A DNA stretch of 64,000 bases from Nelumbo lutea. Its lineage: Eukaryota; Streptophyta; Magnoliopsida; Proteales; Nelumbonaceae. Below the pieces are notes generated by a model. The model did not search any database and was not told the origin of the DNA. It saw only the letters and a program-made list of their open reading frames with translations. The position numbers were made by a program, and so were the translations under genes. Location: positions 13,884,499 through 13,948,498 of the forward strand of contig JAKGHH010000006.1 of assembly GCA_022828595.1 (NCBI GenBank), in the 5' to 3' direction. Shown piece by piece: positions 11,400 to 22,639 of this stretch. The stretch's first letter is position 1; each line of letters begins with the position of its first letter.

Positions 11400-13245
11400 A
11401 GATCTTTCTTCTATTTCAAAAAGGGGGGGTGCATTCTTAATGTACGATCCATCATCAATATTTTCCATATCAATGACCTATTTATCAAGTCACTATAATT
11501 CTCTAACAAATAACTCTAAGTAATGTTTCAACCGGTACCATTTCACTGTATCGCAAAATGATGTCGCTATGGTCACACCATCAAACAATGGTCTAGTCAT
11601 TTAACTAGACACAAAGGTACAACATTTAACCACAAACCTATTTAGACACGAAATTCCCAAAATTCAAAACAAACAGTAATGTGGACAACACCAGGAGTTA
11701 AGAGAAGACGTTCTAGAATACTTTGATGAACATACAAATTGTCTATAGTTTATGAGGTCTTTACATGAATTCTTATGCTGGTTTTATTCAATTTTGCCCT
11801 AATTTAGCTTAATGCCAAGAAAAATTTCAGGAGTAATCAATTCAAGAAAAAGAAGGTAAAAAATTACCAAATTCAGCCCAACTCAGCCATGGAAGCAAGA
11901 GAGCATAATTCGGCCCAAGTAGTGCAAGTTAATTCCTTGGAAAAACCTAAGGAAAGAAGCATAGCAAGGAGAAAATTTCGGCCCAGAAAGAGGAGGCCCA
12001 TTCTCATCCCAAAGAACAGCCTAGAGTATAGCTAACATGTGCTAAGAAGGAGCTTAATTGTAGCCCAAAGGAGCTAGGGGCAGCAACCCTTAGAAGGTTC
12101 TTGAGAGAGCACTCTGAAAATTCTAGAGGATTCAAGAAGGGGCAAGAGCCCCTTGAAAATCTATATAAGGACGCCTCTAGAGGGGGGAGAGGTGTTCATT
12201 CGCTTGAGTTCAAGGCTCTCCCATCCCTTGGGGTTCGAACACCTTGAAGAAAAGAAGAGAGAAGAAGAGCTAGGCGCAAGAAGGAGAAGGAGAAGGGCTG
12301 AAGGAGTTCAAGCTAGCAAGAAGAGAAGAAGGTGAGCTTGAATTTGGGGAATTTTGATTCAGAGATCTTATGTAATAATTCTTTTTAGTTTCGTCTTTCT
12401 TTGGTTCGAATTCAGCTTCTTTTGATGTAAATTTTTCTCTCTCCCTCTTCCATTCTTTCTTGTTGAATTTAAGGCTATAAAATTTCAGATTAACTAATTA
12501 ATTTCTTTCTCATTCGAATGGATCTGATTTGTTCTTGATGTTTCTTGAATAGAGGGTGATTCTAGATCAGATTACCCAATTTATTTGTCAAAACTCAGAT
12601 ATGAGATTTGTAAGATCTGAATTGCTTGAAAGAGAATTGAGATCTTCAATTTTCAGGTTGGCCAATTTGATCTAATGCTTGGAATTCTTAGAGAGCTTGA
12701 GAAAGACTCTAGGAATTCAGATCTACTATTGAAGAACTGAATTGCATGCAAGGTTAGAGATAACTTGCATAATTCAGTTGTTGATCAATTCAGATTTGAA
12801 TTGATGCCTTAGATGTGCTTGAAGAAATGCATGCATGAATGATTAGATTATTGCTAGAGATAGAAGAACCGTCACTCATGCATAGGATGAACATGCGCTT
12901 GAGAGAGGCTGTTCATGACCTTGGGGCTATACCAAACCAAGGCTTAATCATGGCCCATTCGAATGACTCAAGTTGATTGATTGCTGAATCTTGAAATTGG
13001 GTTTTATTGCTTATTCTTCTATCTTGAATTGAAGGCATTTGAGCCAATGTTTTAGGTAGATTTTATGTTAGGATTTTAGTATTTGAATAAAGTTATACTG
13101 TGTTGTTAATCACACAAGAATCGACCAATTTAGTATTGGTAGTTGTTTCCTAAATCCTCATGGGAACGATACTCTATTCACTACTTTACTACTTAAACGG
13201 CTAGTGCAATTGCTAGTGTCACAATGAGCCACACCAAAGTCAGAG
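11400..13245 (+). mobile_element. Solo LTR nested in Tat-1 (boundaries approximate)
   Basis: Non-coding DNA splits the protease linker from RT. It shows LTR architecture: a TATA box (ctatataagg, about 12160), a leader with 'cattcgcttgagttc', a long T-rich region, and an ending with 'cctcatgggaacgatactc' and 'gtgcaattgctagtgtcaca' near 13160-13223. That ending resembles the 3' ends of many plant gypsy LTRs. I could not find a convincing target duplication, so both ends are uncertain. The 60-codon frame at 12153 is not a gene. Confidence 0.55.
12160..12169 (+). promoter_or_regulatory. TATA box of nested LTR
   Basis: CTATATAAGG is followed after about 30 bp by a purine-rich leader, as expected for an LTR transcription start. 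Confidence 0.55.
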
Positions 13246-13264
13246 CCCTCCTAGGTGCATGACA

Positions 13265-14670
13265 GATTTTGTCGACACAGTAGAAGAACCACTAGAAGAG
13301 ATCAACCTAACGGTTGATGGAACAGACAAAAGACCTTTATACATATCTGCCAAACTGGTAGGCGAAGATAGAGAAACATTCATCGCACTCCTACAGCACA
13401 CCCTCAATGGCTAGCCAACGTAGTCCCAGTAAAGAAGAAGAATGAATAGTTAAGGTTAGTACCCTCCCGCTTAGTCCTTTAGTGATAGCACATCACCCAA
13501 AAACTAACTTTACCTTATCATAGATGTTGCGTTGACTTTAGGGACCTAAACAAGGCCTGCCCAAAGGATGAATTCCCTTTACCCAACATGGAGGTACTGA
13601 TAAACTCCACCGTGGGACATGAACTTTTCTCCTTACTAGATGCCTATAGCGGATATAATCAAATCTTCATGGATACTGTAGACGCACCCCACATAGCCTT
13701 CAAGACACCGATAGGAAAATTTACTACAAGATGATGCCCTTCGGACTAAAGAATGCGAGGACAACATACTAGAGAGCGATGACTAGCACTTCCCATGATA
13801 TGATACATAAAGAAATCAAATGTTATGTGGATGACATAGTTGTCACAGCAAGGAAGAAAGAGGAGCACTCTGAGGTTTTAAGGAAGGTCTTCACCTGATG
13901 CAGGGAATTCAAGTTGAAGTTAAACCCACTAAAATGTGCATTCAGGGTACAATCAGGGAAGTTTTTAGGCTACCGAGTAGACCAGAAAGGGATACACCCA
14001 GATGAGAGCAAAGTCAAAGCCATTCTAGACCTCCCGCCTCAAGTCAATGAATCTCAGTTAAAAACCTTCCTAGGAAAAAATTCATACCTAAGGAGGTTCA
14101 TCCCCAATCTTGCACACGCAGCGCTGCCACTGATGAAGCTAATCAAGAAGTCTATTTAGTTTAGATGGATCCAAGAGCACTAGCAGACATTTGAACAACT
14201 AAAAGCTACACTCGCTAGGGCCCCAATGATGTCACCACCCAAAGAAGGATGAGAATTCAGAATATACACCGCAATAGGGTCAGAAGCTATAGGATGCCTA
14301 TTGGCGCAGGAGGATGATAACAGAATGGAACTCCCAATATATTTTGCTAGAAGAACTCTCAAACCAGCAATGAAGAACTATTCCCACATGGAGCAACAAT
14401 GTCTAGCGTTGGTCTTTGCAACATAAAAATTTAGACACTACATCCTAGGGCAAAAGGTGAGGCTTATTGCACGAAAGAACCCAATCAAGTTCTTCATGGA
14501 CAGACCTCCCTTCTCTGGTAGACTCACCAAGTGGATGATGTAGCTCAACAAATACATGGTAGAGTACACCCAACCAAGGGCGATCAAGTGCCAGGCAGCG
14601 GTGGACCTATTGGCCGCTTTCCCATCAAGTATCGACTTCCCCATATGTGATAAGTGCATCCCATAGGCGG
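13265..14670 (+). pseudogene. Tat-1 reverse transcriptase and RNase H (broken)
   Basis: After the nested LTR the pol frame resumes ('EPLEEINLTVDGTDKRPLY' near 13290-13345). RT follows: 'DFRDLNKACPKDEFPLP' (about 13525-13580), 'LDAYSGYNQI' and the polymerase box YVDD at 13824-13835. Thumb and connection continue in the open frame 13914-14159, then RNase H with 'FRIYTAIGSEAIGCLLAQ' (about 14250-14310). Stops and a frameshift break it. The second, archaeal-type RNase H that many Tat elements carry appears to be missing: 'DLLAAFPSS' at about 14605-14632 passes almost directly into integrase. RT/RNase H would copy genomic RNA into DNA. Confidence 0.88.
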
Positions 14671-15910
14671 ATGGCAAGGAATGTCTCGTGGTCTGTAAAG
14701 AGGATTGGAGAAGGGTGTATAGAATACCTGAAGGAGCACACGCTGCCCATTGACACTACATTGAGGAGGAAGATACTATCTAAAGTTAAGCGATTCTACC
14801 TCCAAGATGGCTGGTTGGTGACGAGATTGACGAAGTACGAGAGGCAACCCATAGTTCTGAACCTACGACCCATCAAGGTCAGCCTGCACTAAGCAACCGC
14901 ATCCTACACTTAGGCTTTTACTGGTCAACCATGATGGAGGATACCCAGCGATACGTACGTAGATGTCACAAGTGGCAAATCTAGGAAGAAATGATCCATA
15001 AACTTGCCAACAACCTCCACCTAGTCATCACACCCTGGCCATTCCATACTTGGGGGGTAGACCTAATAGGCAAAATACACCCACCTTCCAGAGGGTATTG
15101 CTTCATCATAGTAGTTATGGATTATTTCACTAAATAGGCAAAAGCCATACCCTTGCGATGAATTTGAGCAGAGAACATATGAAATTTCCTAAGACAAAAC
15201 ATAATTCATAGATTTGGAGTCCCAATGCGACTACTGACAGATAGCAGCCTATCCATAAAAAATAAGAAGTCCGTGACCTCCTAGGGAAATATGGTGCAAG
15301 ACTAGGAACGCCCACAACATACTACCCATAGGGAAACGGGTAGGCAGAGGCCACAAATAAAACTCTACTCGGGATGTTGAGCAAAATAGTGGCTGGCAAT
15401 CAAAAGGATTGGGCAAACAAGTTGTCAGAAACTCTTTGGGCTTATTGTACCTTTATCAAAAAGAGTACACAGGTGACGCCCTACTTCTTGGTGTATGGTC
15501 AAGAAGCAATTCTCCCAATAGAGACAAGAGTTGTATCCGCTAGGATAGCTTTTGCGATGGGCAAGAAAATCAGGCCAGAGGACATGTACCAATTACTTAT
15601 AGACAAGCTCAAGGTAATCAACAAGGTTAGGGACATAGCCTCACAAAAACAAAGCAAGTACAAACAAGCCCTAGCTGCAAATTTCAATAGACATCTGAGA
15701 CCCAAAAAATTCAAAGAGGGAGATAAAGTACTAAAGACAACTCTCAATGTTAGGCAAGGCAAGTCTGCGAGAAAATTTGCCCCAACATGGGAAGGGTCGT
15801 ACCTAATAAAAGAAGCCTATACTTTAGGCTACTATGTATTAAAAACTATAGATACAGAAGAAGATGATGAAACCATCAATAGCTACTGGTTGAAACCCTA
15901 CTTTGAGTAA
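14671..15910 (+). pseudogene. Tat-1 integrase (broken)
   Basis: An N-terminal linker (14647-14892) leads to a decayed zinc-binding segment ('RILHLGFYWSTMMEDTQRY', with 'RCHKWQI'). The DDE core follows: 'WGVDLIGKIHPPSRGY' near 15050, then a shifted and stop-ridden section at 15120-15370. The open frame 15374-15910 (178 aa) gives the end of the core and the C-terminal domain ('WAYCTFIKKSTQVTPYFLVY', later 'GDKVL', 'APTWEGSYLI'). Integrase would insert element DNA into the genome. The catalytic region is too damaged to work. Confidence 0.85.
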
Positions 15911-16239
15911 CTCTATATTTTTGTAATTCCATCAATACATGTACATATTCTGTAAATAAATGTGCAATGATTCTCTATACTTGATTCTTTATTGAGCTTC
16001 ATTATTCATACATATATTAATCACTCGCATATTCTGTGATAAAGTTATTTACTTTCATAGGATTCTGATTGCGATAAAGTCTCCTCCCTGTCGCCCCTTT
16101 TGATCAAGATGAAGTTTACATGTATCTACACACTATGACCGTAGTCAATTGAATGAAATACTATGATTTGTTCAAACAATTTCTCTATGCTTGCTTAAAC
16201 ATGTTTTGATCAAATTCTATAACTTGTTCAACACTCTCT
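15911..16239. other. Non-coding spacer after Tat-1 integrase
   Basis: AT-rich sequence with no credible frame. It belongs to the Tat-1 internal region between integrase and a tandem repeat. Confidence 0.6.
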
Positions 16240-16665
16240 AAGCCCTGACAGCCTCGGGCAGTCTAATAAGCCTTGGCAGTCTTAGGCATTCTTTAAGCCC
16301 CGACAGCCCCAGGCACTCTAATAAGTCCTAGAAGTCCCAGGCACCCTTTAAGCCCCATCAGTTTCGGGCACTCTAATAAGCCTTGACAGTCCCAAGCACT
16401 CTATAAGCCCCAGCAACCCGGGCACTCTAATAAGCCCTGGGGGTCCTAGGCACTCTCTAAGCCTCGGTAGTCCCGCGCACTCTAATAAGCCCTAGTAGTC
16501 CCAGGCACTCTCTAAGCCTCGGTAGCCCCAAGCACCTTCAAAGCCTTGGCAATCCCAGGCAAGAGAAAGCCTTGAGAACCCTAGGCACAGAGAAAGCCCT
16601 GGCGACCCAGGCACAGAAAAAGCCCTAGCAACCCTAGGCACAAACAATGCCCTAGAAACCCACAC
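16240..16665. repeat. Short-period tandem array in Tat-1
   Basis: About 15-16 diverged units of roughly 27 bp on the pattern AAGCCCYGGCAGTCCCAGGC plus a variable tail (CACTCTAAT early, then ACAGAGAA in the last units). It lies between integrase and the antisense gene. Such arrays are known in the untranslated region of Tat/Ogre-type elements. The unit tail changes abruptly near 16560, which suggests two sub-arrays. Confidence 0.85.
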
Positions 16666-17438
16666 ACCTCAATGCAACCATTGGGGGATTCGTCGGCAAC
16701 AGGTACGAATCTTATCCAATTTATAAATGGAGATGCTCTGTCTAACTATGATGGACTACGGGAAAGCAAACTTCACCAGTCCCCACATTCACAATAACAC
16801 TGTCCATTTTTTTAATGATCCACGATAAGGTACAATATGCCCGTACTTGGTCACAATGGAGCCCAACGAGCACTCATTGACCAACACTGGCGGGTACAAC
16901 CCTCTGATGCGATGATCAGAATCACAAAAGCAACATGGCTGTGAGTAAGTTTTAGCTTCTGCCAAGGATTCATACTACGATCGAAACTTAACTGTACCGT
17001 CCCTACTATGAGCATTCTAGTCACCCACTCATGTACACACACAACCTGAGTTTACCCTCATCTAACGATATCTCAGCGCGGTATAGTACCACCACTCAAC
17101 TACCGCAACGCACTGCGACAAAGCCTACTACGCCCGTGCCAATACTCGCAGTTCGTGAATCAGCACACAACTTTGGCAAATTTTGCCACTATCTCTCCTA
17201 GTGGCATCTAACGCACTTGCATATAAGCCCAAATTATGGGATACGCATGACCTCTTTATTCACCACTCCACTCACGATAATATTAAATTGCGAGTAATGG
17301 CAGAAGGAATAATGACAAGTTTTCAAACTTTTTTTTCGAATTTATAGGAGACCACGGAATGGCCCATTACAGTTGTGTCATGAAGAAGCCCATCGATGAA
17401 AAATGCCATGAAGCTTCTAACCAGTGAGCAAACTCAGA
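16666..17438. other. Non-coding spacer between tandem array and antisense gene
   Basis: No gene is visible. The minus-strand frame at 16851-17042 has no family features. Sequence lying downstream of an antisense gene could hold its 3' UTR; no terminator motif was recognised. Confidence 0.5.
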
Positions 17439-20132
17439 TCACGATAATTCCTCCATTGGGCGTGTCATCACATGACTCATCAGCATGGCGATGGTGTTAA
17501 GTGCAGGACCCACGACCTCGTGATGCAGCTTCCCTTCTCGCAACCACTCAACACGAATGACCGTGGAAGCGAATTGAGCGTCCTCACTGGAGACACTGTA
17601 CTGCATGGCTTTACCCTGAACCAAAATTGGATCTACAACTGGGAAGTGCAACGACGGGACGTCGTGATTATCGCAGTACTCCAAGAGCTCCCGCCGTATC
17701 TGGAGAAACTCCTCCTCGTAGGTCAGCACTTTCAAAAGAAAGACAACGTCGGGCTCCGTGTCCCCATCCCCTGAATGGTGCTCCAGCCAGGACCTCAGGC
17801 TCCACAGAGTCGTTGACCTCAGGGCGTGCAACCGCATCCCGAAGAGCGCCAGTCGCTACGATGGAGGGCTCAGGCTCCACAGCATCCCCACCCTCCGTGC
17901 CTACGGGGGCATCAGTTTTGTCCGCAACAATAGCAGGTGACTCTGCATGAGGGGCTCCGTCTCTGTGTTCGCAGCCGATTGAATCGTCTGACCCACAAGA
18001 GGACTGTCGTCACCTACAACGGCCACAACAACCTTGGGACCAGGACTGGGAGGCTGCATTGCCCTCACCTCCTCAGCTAGATGCCTAAAGAAGGGCGTGT
18101 ATGGCACCCCGAGAGGATACTTAGCGAAAGGCGCCTGCGATACAGTTAAGCACAAATAGTCAGTCATAATGGGTATGGCTACATGCCAAACATTAAATGG
18201 ATAACGAAGAATAAACTACAATTAGCGCCCTCGTGTCTGGCTGAGCGCCATCATTCTCTACAGACTGCAAAGACGCAAAACCAACACCATTAGCGCAGTT
18301 TCATCGCAATAACACACTCTAGAAAAAAAAAAAAAATAGAGAAATAGAAAGAGTCACATACCGAATCATCTTCTCCAAGACCCTGCTTGGATCAAGGGGG
18401 AACCCTCCTCTTCATCCGCCCACTTGAGAACCGAATGATGGCACAATTGGGAGAGGGTAGCACAATCGGCAAGTTCACCGGGCGCAGTCTTCTCCATAGA
18501 GGGGGACGTTGTAGAACCACAAACAACAACATCTTCGGTCCCCCGCGCATGTGATGGAGTCGCAGACGCATCCACCGGTGCCGCTGTAATCGAAGGCCAG
18601 AAGGAGCACGCAACCCTTGCCGACCTTGCCTTTTTCGCAACAGGGGGGTGATTGCTTTCACCCTCCTCCAAAACTGGGGGCCTCTTATGGCGCTTAGCTC
18701 CCACCCCCTTTGATGGTTGCAACATCGTGGAGGATGGAACCAACCACAGTTTGCGGCCTGACCCTCTAGAGGAGCCAAAGAATGATGAAGTTCGGGGGTC
18801 CTCCTGACCATCTCCTGGAAACCCATGAATAGTGAGCAAAGATAGGAAAACTGCACGGCCTTACAACCCAGCACCCATGTCAGCCCTACAACTGGAAGAC
18901 GTAGACACCCCAGAAAAATACGACCTTGACGCCGTACCCAGAAGACGTCTTCTCCCGCGGACTGTAGAAACTGGCCGCCTAGGTCGTCATACCCAAATTG
19001 GCACATTACCCGGTCTGGGCGGTAAGCATCCAGCTGCGCCTCGCTCGTGCGATCAAGATAATCCACCACCCCGGGCCACGTGACCAGTCGCACTACACCC
19101 GCAGTAGGATTATCGATATCCATCGTGCACTGCTGATCATCGTCACTGGGAACAGATATGCTGACGCAAAAAGGAATCGCATTGCGGACAGGGCGAGCAT
19201 AAGTCTTCCATTCAAATCCGTCCAGTGAAGCCAACTTCACCCTGATTTCAGCCATCTTGAAACTTTTATAATGAGCAGCCTGCAACCAAGATTTTCCTTT
19301 GCAAACATCAAAGACCTTCTCCTCCACCTCCTCCCCCCGTAGAGTAGCAATGAGGACCTGGATACGCGCAAGACGGCGTGGAGTGATGTCGAGATTGAAC
19401 CGCTCACACAAAAACATCCAGAGAAATGACACACAAACATAACTGACATGCCTTTTATGGCTTGGCTCCACTAGCTGCTGAATAGTGTCATCTAGTTGTT
19501 TATAGAGATATCGTAAGAACATCGAGGCCAAAGGAAGCTGATGGCCAAATGTGGCAAGAACAACCAATGGCACCAGAGAGGTGCGCAGACCATAATCGGG
19601 AAGACCAGGGAAGAGGAAACGTGAGGCAACGTACGGAATGGAGACTGCAAGATGGCATTGACCATCTGCACCTCTCGCCATCACTTCTTGGGCACCATGA
19701 GACTCGAACCAGAACTTTAACCAGTGGTCCAAGGACATCTTCCCCTTAGAGGTTGTCCAATCCTCTTACGCTTTGAGCGCCACGATCTTATGGAGAAGCT
19801 TGTCACATAACCCCCTATAACCGTGGGAATAGACTCGATATGCTGCAGATGTTGGGCAACTGCGGCACCACCAACCGGTATGGCCAATAGAGCAGCTACA
19901 TCTTCGATTGTAGGAGTGAACTCCCCAAAGGCCCCGACAAATGTTGGGAGTGCTCCAGCAAACTCCCAACATACTTCACACCCTCCCTGCCAACCCATGT
20001 AATAGTCTACGAGCCTCAGTAGATCGGAATCCTACTCCGGTAGTACATAGGGTTTTCGAAGATAAACTCTACCCAAGCAGTATAACTATTGGGGTAATCA
20101 TGGCCGAAATCAATAAGGACGACGGTAAGCAT
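17439..20132 (-). pseudogene. Antisense plant-mobile-domain gene carried by Tat-1 (spliced, decayed)
   Basis: This gene runs opposite to gag-pol. From an ATG at 20132 the minus strand gives 'SYTAWVEFIFENP', then after a shift 'GEFTPTIEDVAALLAIPVGG' (about 19850-19910), the hallmark of the plant mobile domain (PMD, aminotransferase-like family). A long frame (19738 to 18866 and beyond) continues the domain ('MSLDHWLKFWFESHG', 'SRFLFPGLPDYGLR'). A 50-bp intron (18864-18815, GTAAGG..CCAG) joins it in phase to a second frame with basic NLS-like 'KRHKRPP' and 'KKARSARVA'. A probable second intron (18361-18135) leads to exon 3, ending at 17439 after two shifts. PMD proteins are linked to transposons and to silencing factors such as MAIN; a role here is unknown. 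Inactivating stops and shifts are present. Confidence 0.78.
18815..18864 (-). other. Predicted 50-bp intron in the Tat-1 antisense gene
   Basis: The donor GTAAGG and acceptor TTTCCAG sit at 18864 and 18815. Exon 1 ends after the first base of a codon (18865), and the exon 2 frame starts its next full codon at 18812. Removing 50 bases therefore switches the 448-codon frame (19738-18392) into the separate 157-codon frame (18839-18366). Fifty bp is short for a plant intron. Confidence 0.65.
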
Positions 20133-21177
20133 TTCTCTCCATTGGAACCTTAGGGAGACACTAATAAAATGTGAGAGTAAAACCGAATCGGTTCCCTTCC
20201 CCTGATTTTATAGTGATCACCCTCCCTTCATGCGCACAGAACACCAAACAGCGCTGGAGAAGACGAAGGGACGCTTGTACAATACCCGATATGATGCTTA
20301 GCAAAAAAGTAATTGAGGCAATTTGGTTAAAGACCTTGCGGAACCAAAACAAGTCATTAATTCAAAAGAGACGCCACGTCAATAACCGCCACCGCATGCA
20401 TATCGGATATGAAAATAATCCCACACGTGCGATTAATCCGCATTTATTATGCAATGACAAACGAAGAGCCACTACTATTATTTGACACGTAGTCACCCTG
20501 GAAGAGGCTTTCTTGACCGCCCCATCACGCACAAAATCCTGGTAGACCGCCAAATCACCCCTTCATCGACAAGAACAAACATCGAAGACTAATGCAATCG
20601 TCGCACCGGCGGGCTTCGCCTCTTCCAAACCATTAATGAGACCAAGCTTGAAATGGCAGCATCCCCTTTTCTTCCTACTAACAACAAAAAGATAGAAGAG
20701 ACTGATAGTGAAGGAGATGTTCCCACCAACATCTCGAGGGGGCCAAAACTCACAAGTTGTCAACAAACTCATCCCTCGGAGAAAGGAAAGCAGCTGACGA
20801 AAACCATACACAACGTCCTCCACTACCTACCTTTCCACTAATAGACAAGAAGGCTAAAATGCACACAAGTTTATAGAGGGGTAGAACGAAAGCGATCGGC
20901 AAAAATAACTTCAAATGTCTTTTGCCAATTCCCTTCTGGTCGATGGTCGGGGGGGCTGAAACACAATAATAAAACAATCATTAACCACCGGCAGGAAGCA
21001 AATTGCCAAAAGATAGGGAAGCAAATTGCCAAAAGACAGGGGGCTAAACTGTAGAATGCAAGAAACCACCATTGCGAACACAAAGTTATACCAAAAGAAA
21101 ATCCTTAGACCCAACATTGCAAAACCTATGCACGAGAGAGCAAAGTGCTTATTGATAAGCTCCCACTTACCAATAAG
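20133..21177. other. Non-coding: upstream of antisense gene, Tat-1 3' UTR
   Basis: No credible gene. This segment would contain the promoter of the antisense gene. A candidate minus-strand TATA-like 'ctataaaatc' lies at about 20204-20213 (plus strand 'gattttatag'), some 75 bp upstream of the ATG at 20132. The several short frames are unsupported. Confidence 0.45.
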
Positions 21178-21189
21178 TAGGGGGGCTAA
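21178..21189 (+). promoter_or_regulatory. Tat-1 polypurine tract
   Basis: GTAGGGGGGCTAA directly precedes the 3' LTR start TGTAGGT at 21190. It would prime plus-strand DNA synthesis. Confidence 0.75.
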
Positions 21190-22000
21190 TGTAGGTATTT
21201 GTGTTCATTCAGACTCTCAGAGAACATCAAACATCAAGATTAACACTACAAAGATGCGTGCAAACAACTTACAGTCAATCCCCATGTTGCGATGAACCTG
21301 CAACACATCGTCAACCCTACGTTGAACTCATAAAGCGTATCACAAAACTGTAATAACTCGTGGTCCGCTGGGTTTACTCGGTGCCCAAATGGAGGGAAAC
21401 CATGATCGAACCCATCCAATGCCCTCAAGCCTACTCGAGCCTGCGATGAGCCCATGCCCACCAGAATGTGTGATAAAGCAATGGTTTACAAGCCTATGCG
21501 TAACCCATATCAAGAGAAACCCAAGCCTAGCCCATGGCGAGGCCCACGTGCACCCAAAGGCACGTGGAACCTATGACGGCAAAAGACGTGACGTCAATTA
21601 AGTTAAACCGCACAAAAGGAAGTAGCATGCATGAGTAACGAGCAATCTTGAGGAGAAGGAGAGCCAATCCTTGAGAAGATCCTCATGAGACACGTGGTGA
21701 AACCCAGTAGCACACCTAATAATTAACAACAAATCCAATACTCCCTTTCCTGACACGGTGCAAATACCCTTATCACCTACCTTTTAGGATCTCGGGATCT
21801 CCCCCCATAAATAGAGGTCCTCTTTGTATTGAAAGGGACCCGATCCTTAGCATTTTTGGCACCCAGCACTCCTGAGTGCTCCCTCTCTCTTTAATTCCCC
21901 ATCTTCACACCCTTAATCCCTAAAAGCTCATTTCCCTACTCACAACCTCTCTCTGTCTTTCAAAGAGACCACTCCCTAATTGAGCCTTACCCAACCTACA
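21190..22000 (+). repeat. Tat-1 3' LTR
   Basis: 811 bp, matching 8144-9017. It begins TGTAGGT, ends ACCTACA and is followed by the CCTTG duplication. About 60 bp present in the 5' LTR (near 8552-8612) are missing after GTGACG at about 21590. Confidence 0.92.
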
Positions 22001-22622
22001 CCTTGGTTGGAAAACCCCACTGTCCCTAGGAAGAGCAACGTGATTTGAAAAAGGAAGAACAAGTGAAGTAGCCTTTTGGGTGAGGGGACCATAATCTTAC
22101 ATCCAGACTAAGAGGGTCCAGAAAGACACTATCAAGAAGGGACAACAAATCTGAAACACTGTTAAGTTCATCATCCCTCAAACCTCTCCGAAAGCTAGAG
22201 TCCCAACTTAAGGAAGGGCGTGAAGTAGGAGATGGGAGAAAATGAGAGATAGCCTTTTCCTGGTAAAGGGAAAGAGAATAGGGAGATGGGAATTGGTCCT
22301 TAAGAGCAACGGTATCCACTGAAATGTCTTCCCAAAATAAAACAGAGATACCAGAATTAACATCATACTTGACAAAGTTGAGAAACTGAGGGAGGAAACT
22401 CTGGATTGCTTTCCAAGGAGATGCCAACGTAGCTTGACGTGATACACCCATATCTCATCCATTTTCCAATTTACTATGTATATTAGCTATCACTTCATGT
22501 CAAAACCTCTCCCTTTCTCTAGGCCACCTCCACAACCATTTTTCTAAGAGAGCTTTATTCTTGAGAGTTAACCCTCTTAATCCCAAGCCACCTTCCTCTT
22601 TACTGCCAACCTTAAACTGTTG
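22001..22622 (-). pseudogene. LINE, upstream part (after reverse transcriptase core)
   Basis: The minus strand encodes the region between the RT core and zf-RVT of plant LINEs: 'KEEGGLGLRGLTLKNKALL', then 'KWLWRW' (about 22520-22610), then the open frame 22026-22451 with 'ISVLFWEDI', 'FRRGLRDDEL' and 'DVRLWSPHPKGYFT'. It continues into 8143 and below once Tat-1 is mentally removed. The RT core is absent, so the copy is 5'-truncated, as is usual for LINEs. The LINE's own target duplication is not clear. Confidence 0.82.
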
Positions 22623-22639
22623 TTAACCCGCTTCTATCT

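Larger units (their letters stand above)
8139..22005 (+). mobile_element. Tat-1: complete Ty3/gypsy (Tat lineage) retrotransposon with target duplication
   Basis: The element occupies 8144-22000 and is flanked by CCTTG at 8139-8143 and 22001-22005. The LTRs begin TGTAGGT and end ACCTATA (5') or ACCTACA (3'). The order is LTR, primer site, gag, protease, nested solo LTR, RT, RNase H, integrase, tandem repeats, antisense gene, polypurine tract, LTR. The pol motif 'FRDLNKACPKDEFPLP' is typical of the Tat clade. By eye the LTRs differ at about 15% of positions, so it is old, and every reading frame is broken. Confidence 0.92.

Noticed and set aside
12153..12335. 60-codon plus frame ending in an Arg/Lys-rich tail
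   Set aside because: Falls immediately after an LTR TATA box in purine-rich leader sequence; composition artefact.
16240..16665. CRISPR-like array
   Set aside because: Units are directly adjacent and diverged with no unique spacers, in a plant retrotransposon; it is an ordinary tandem repeat.
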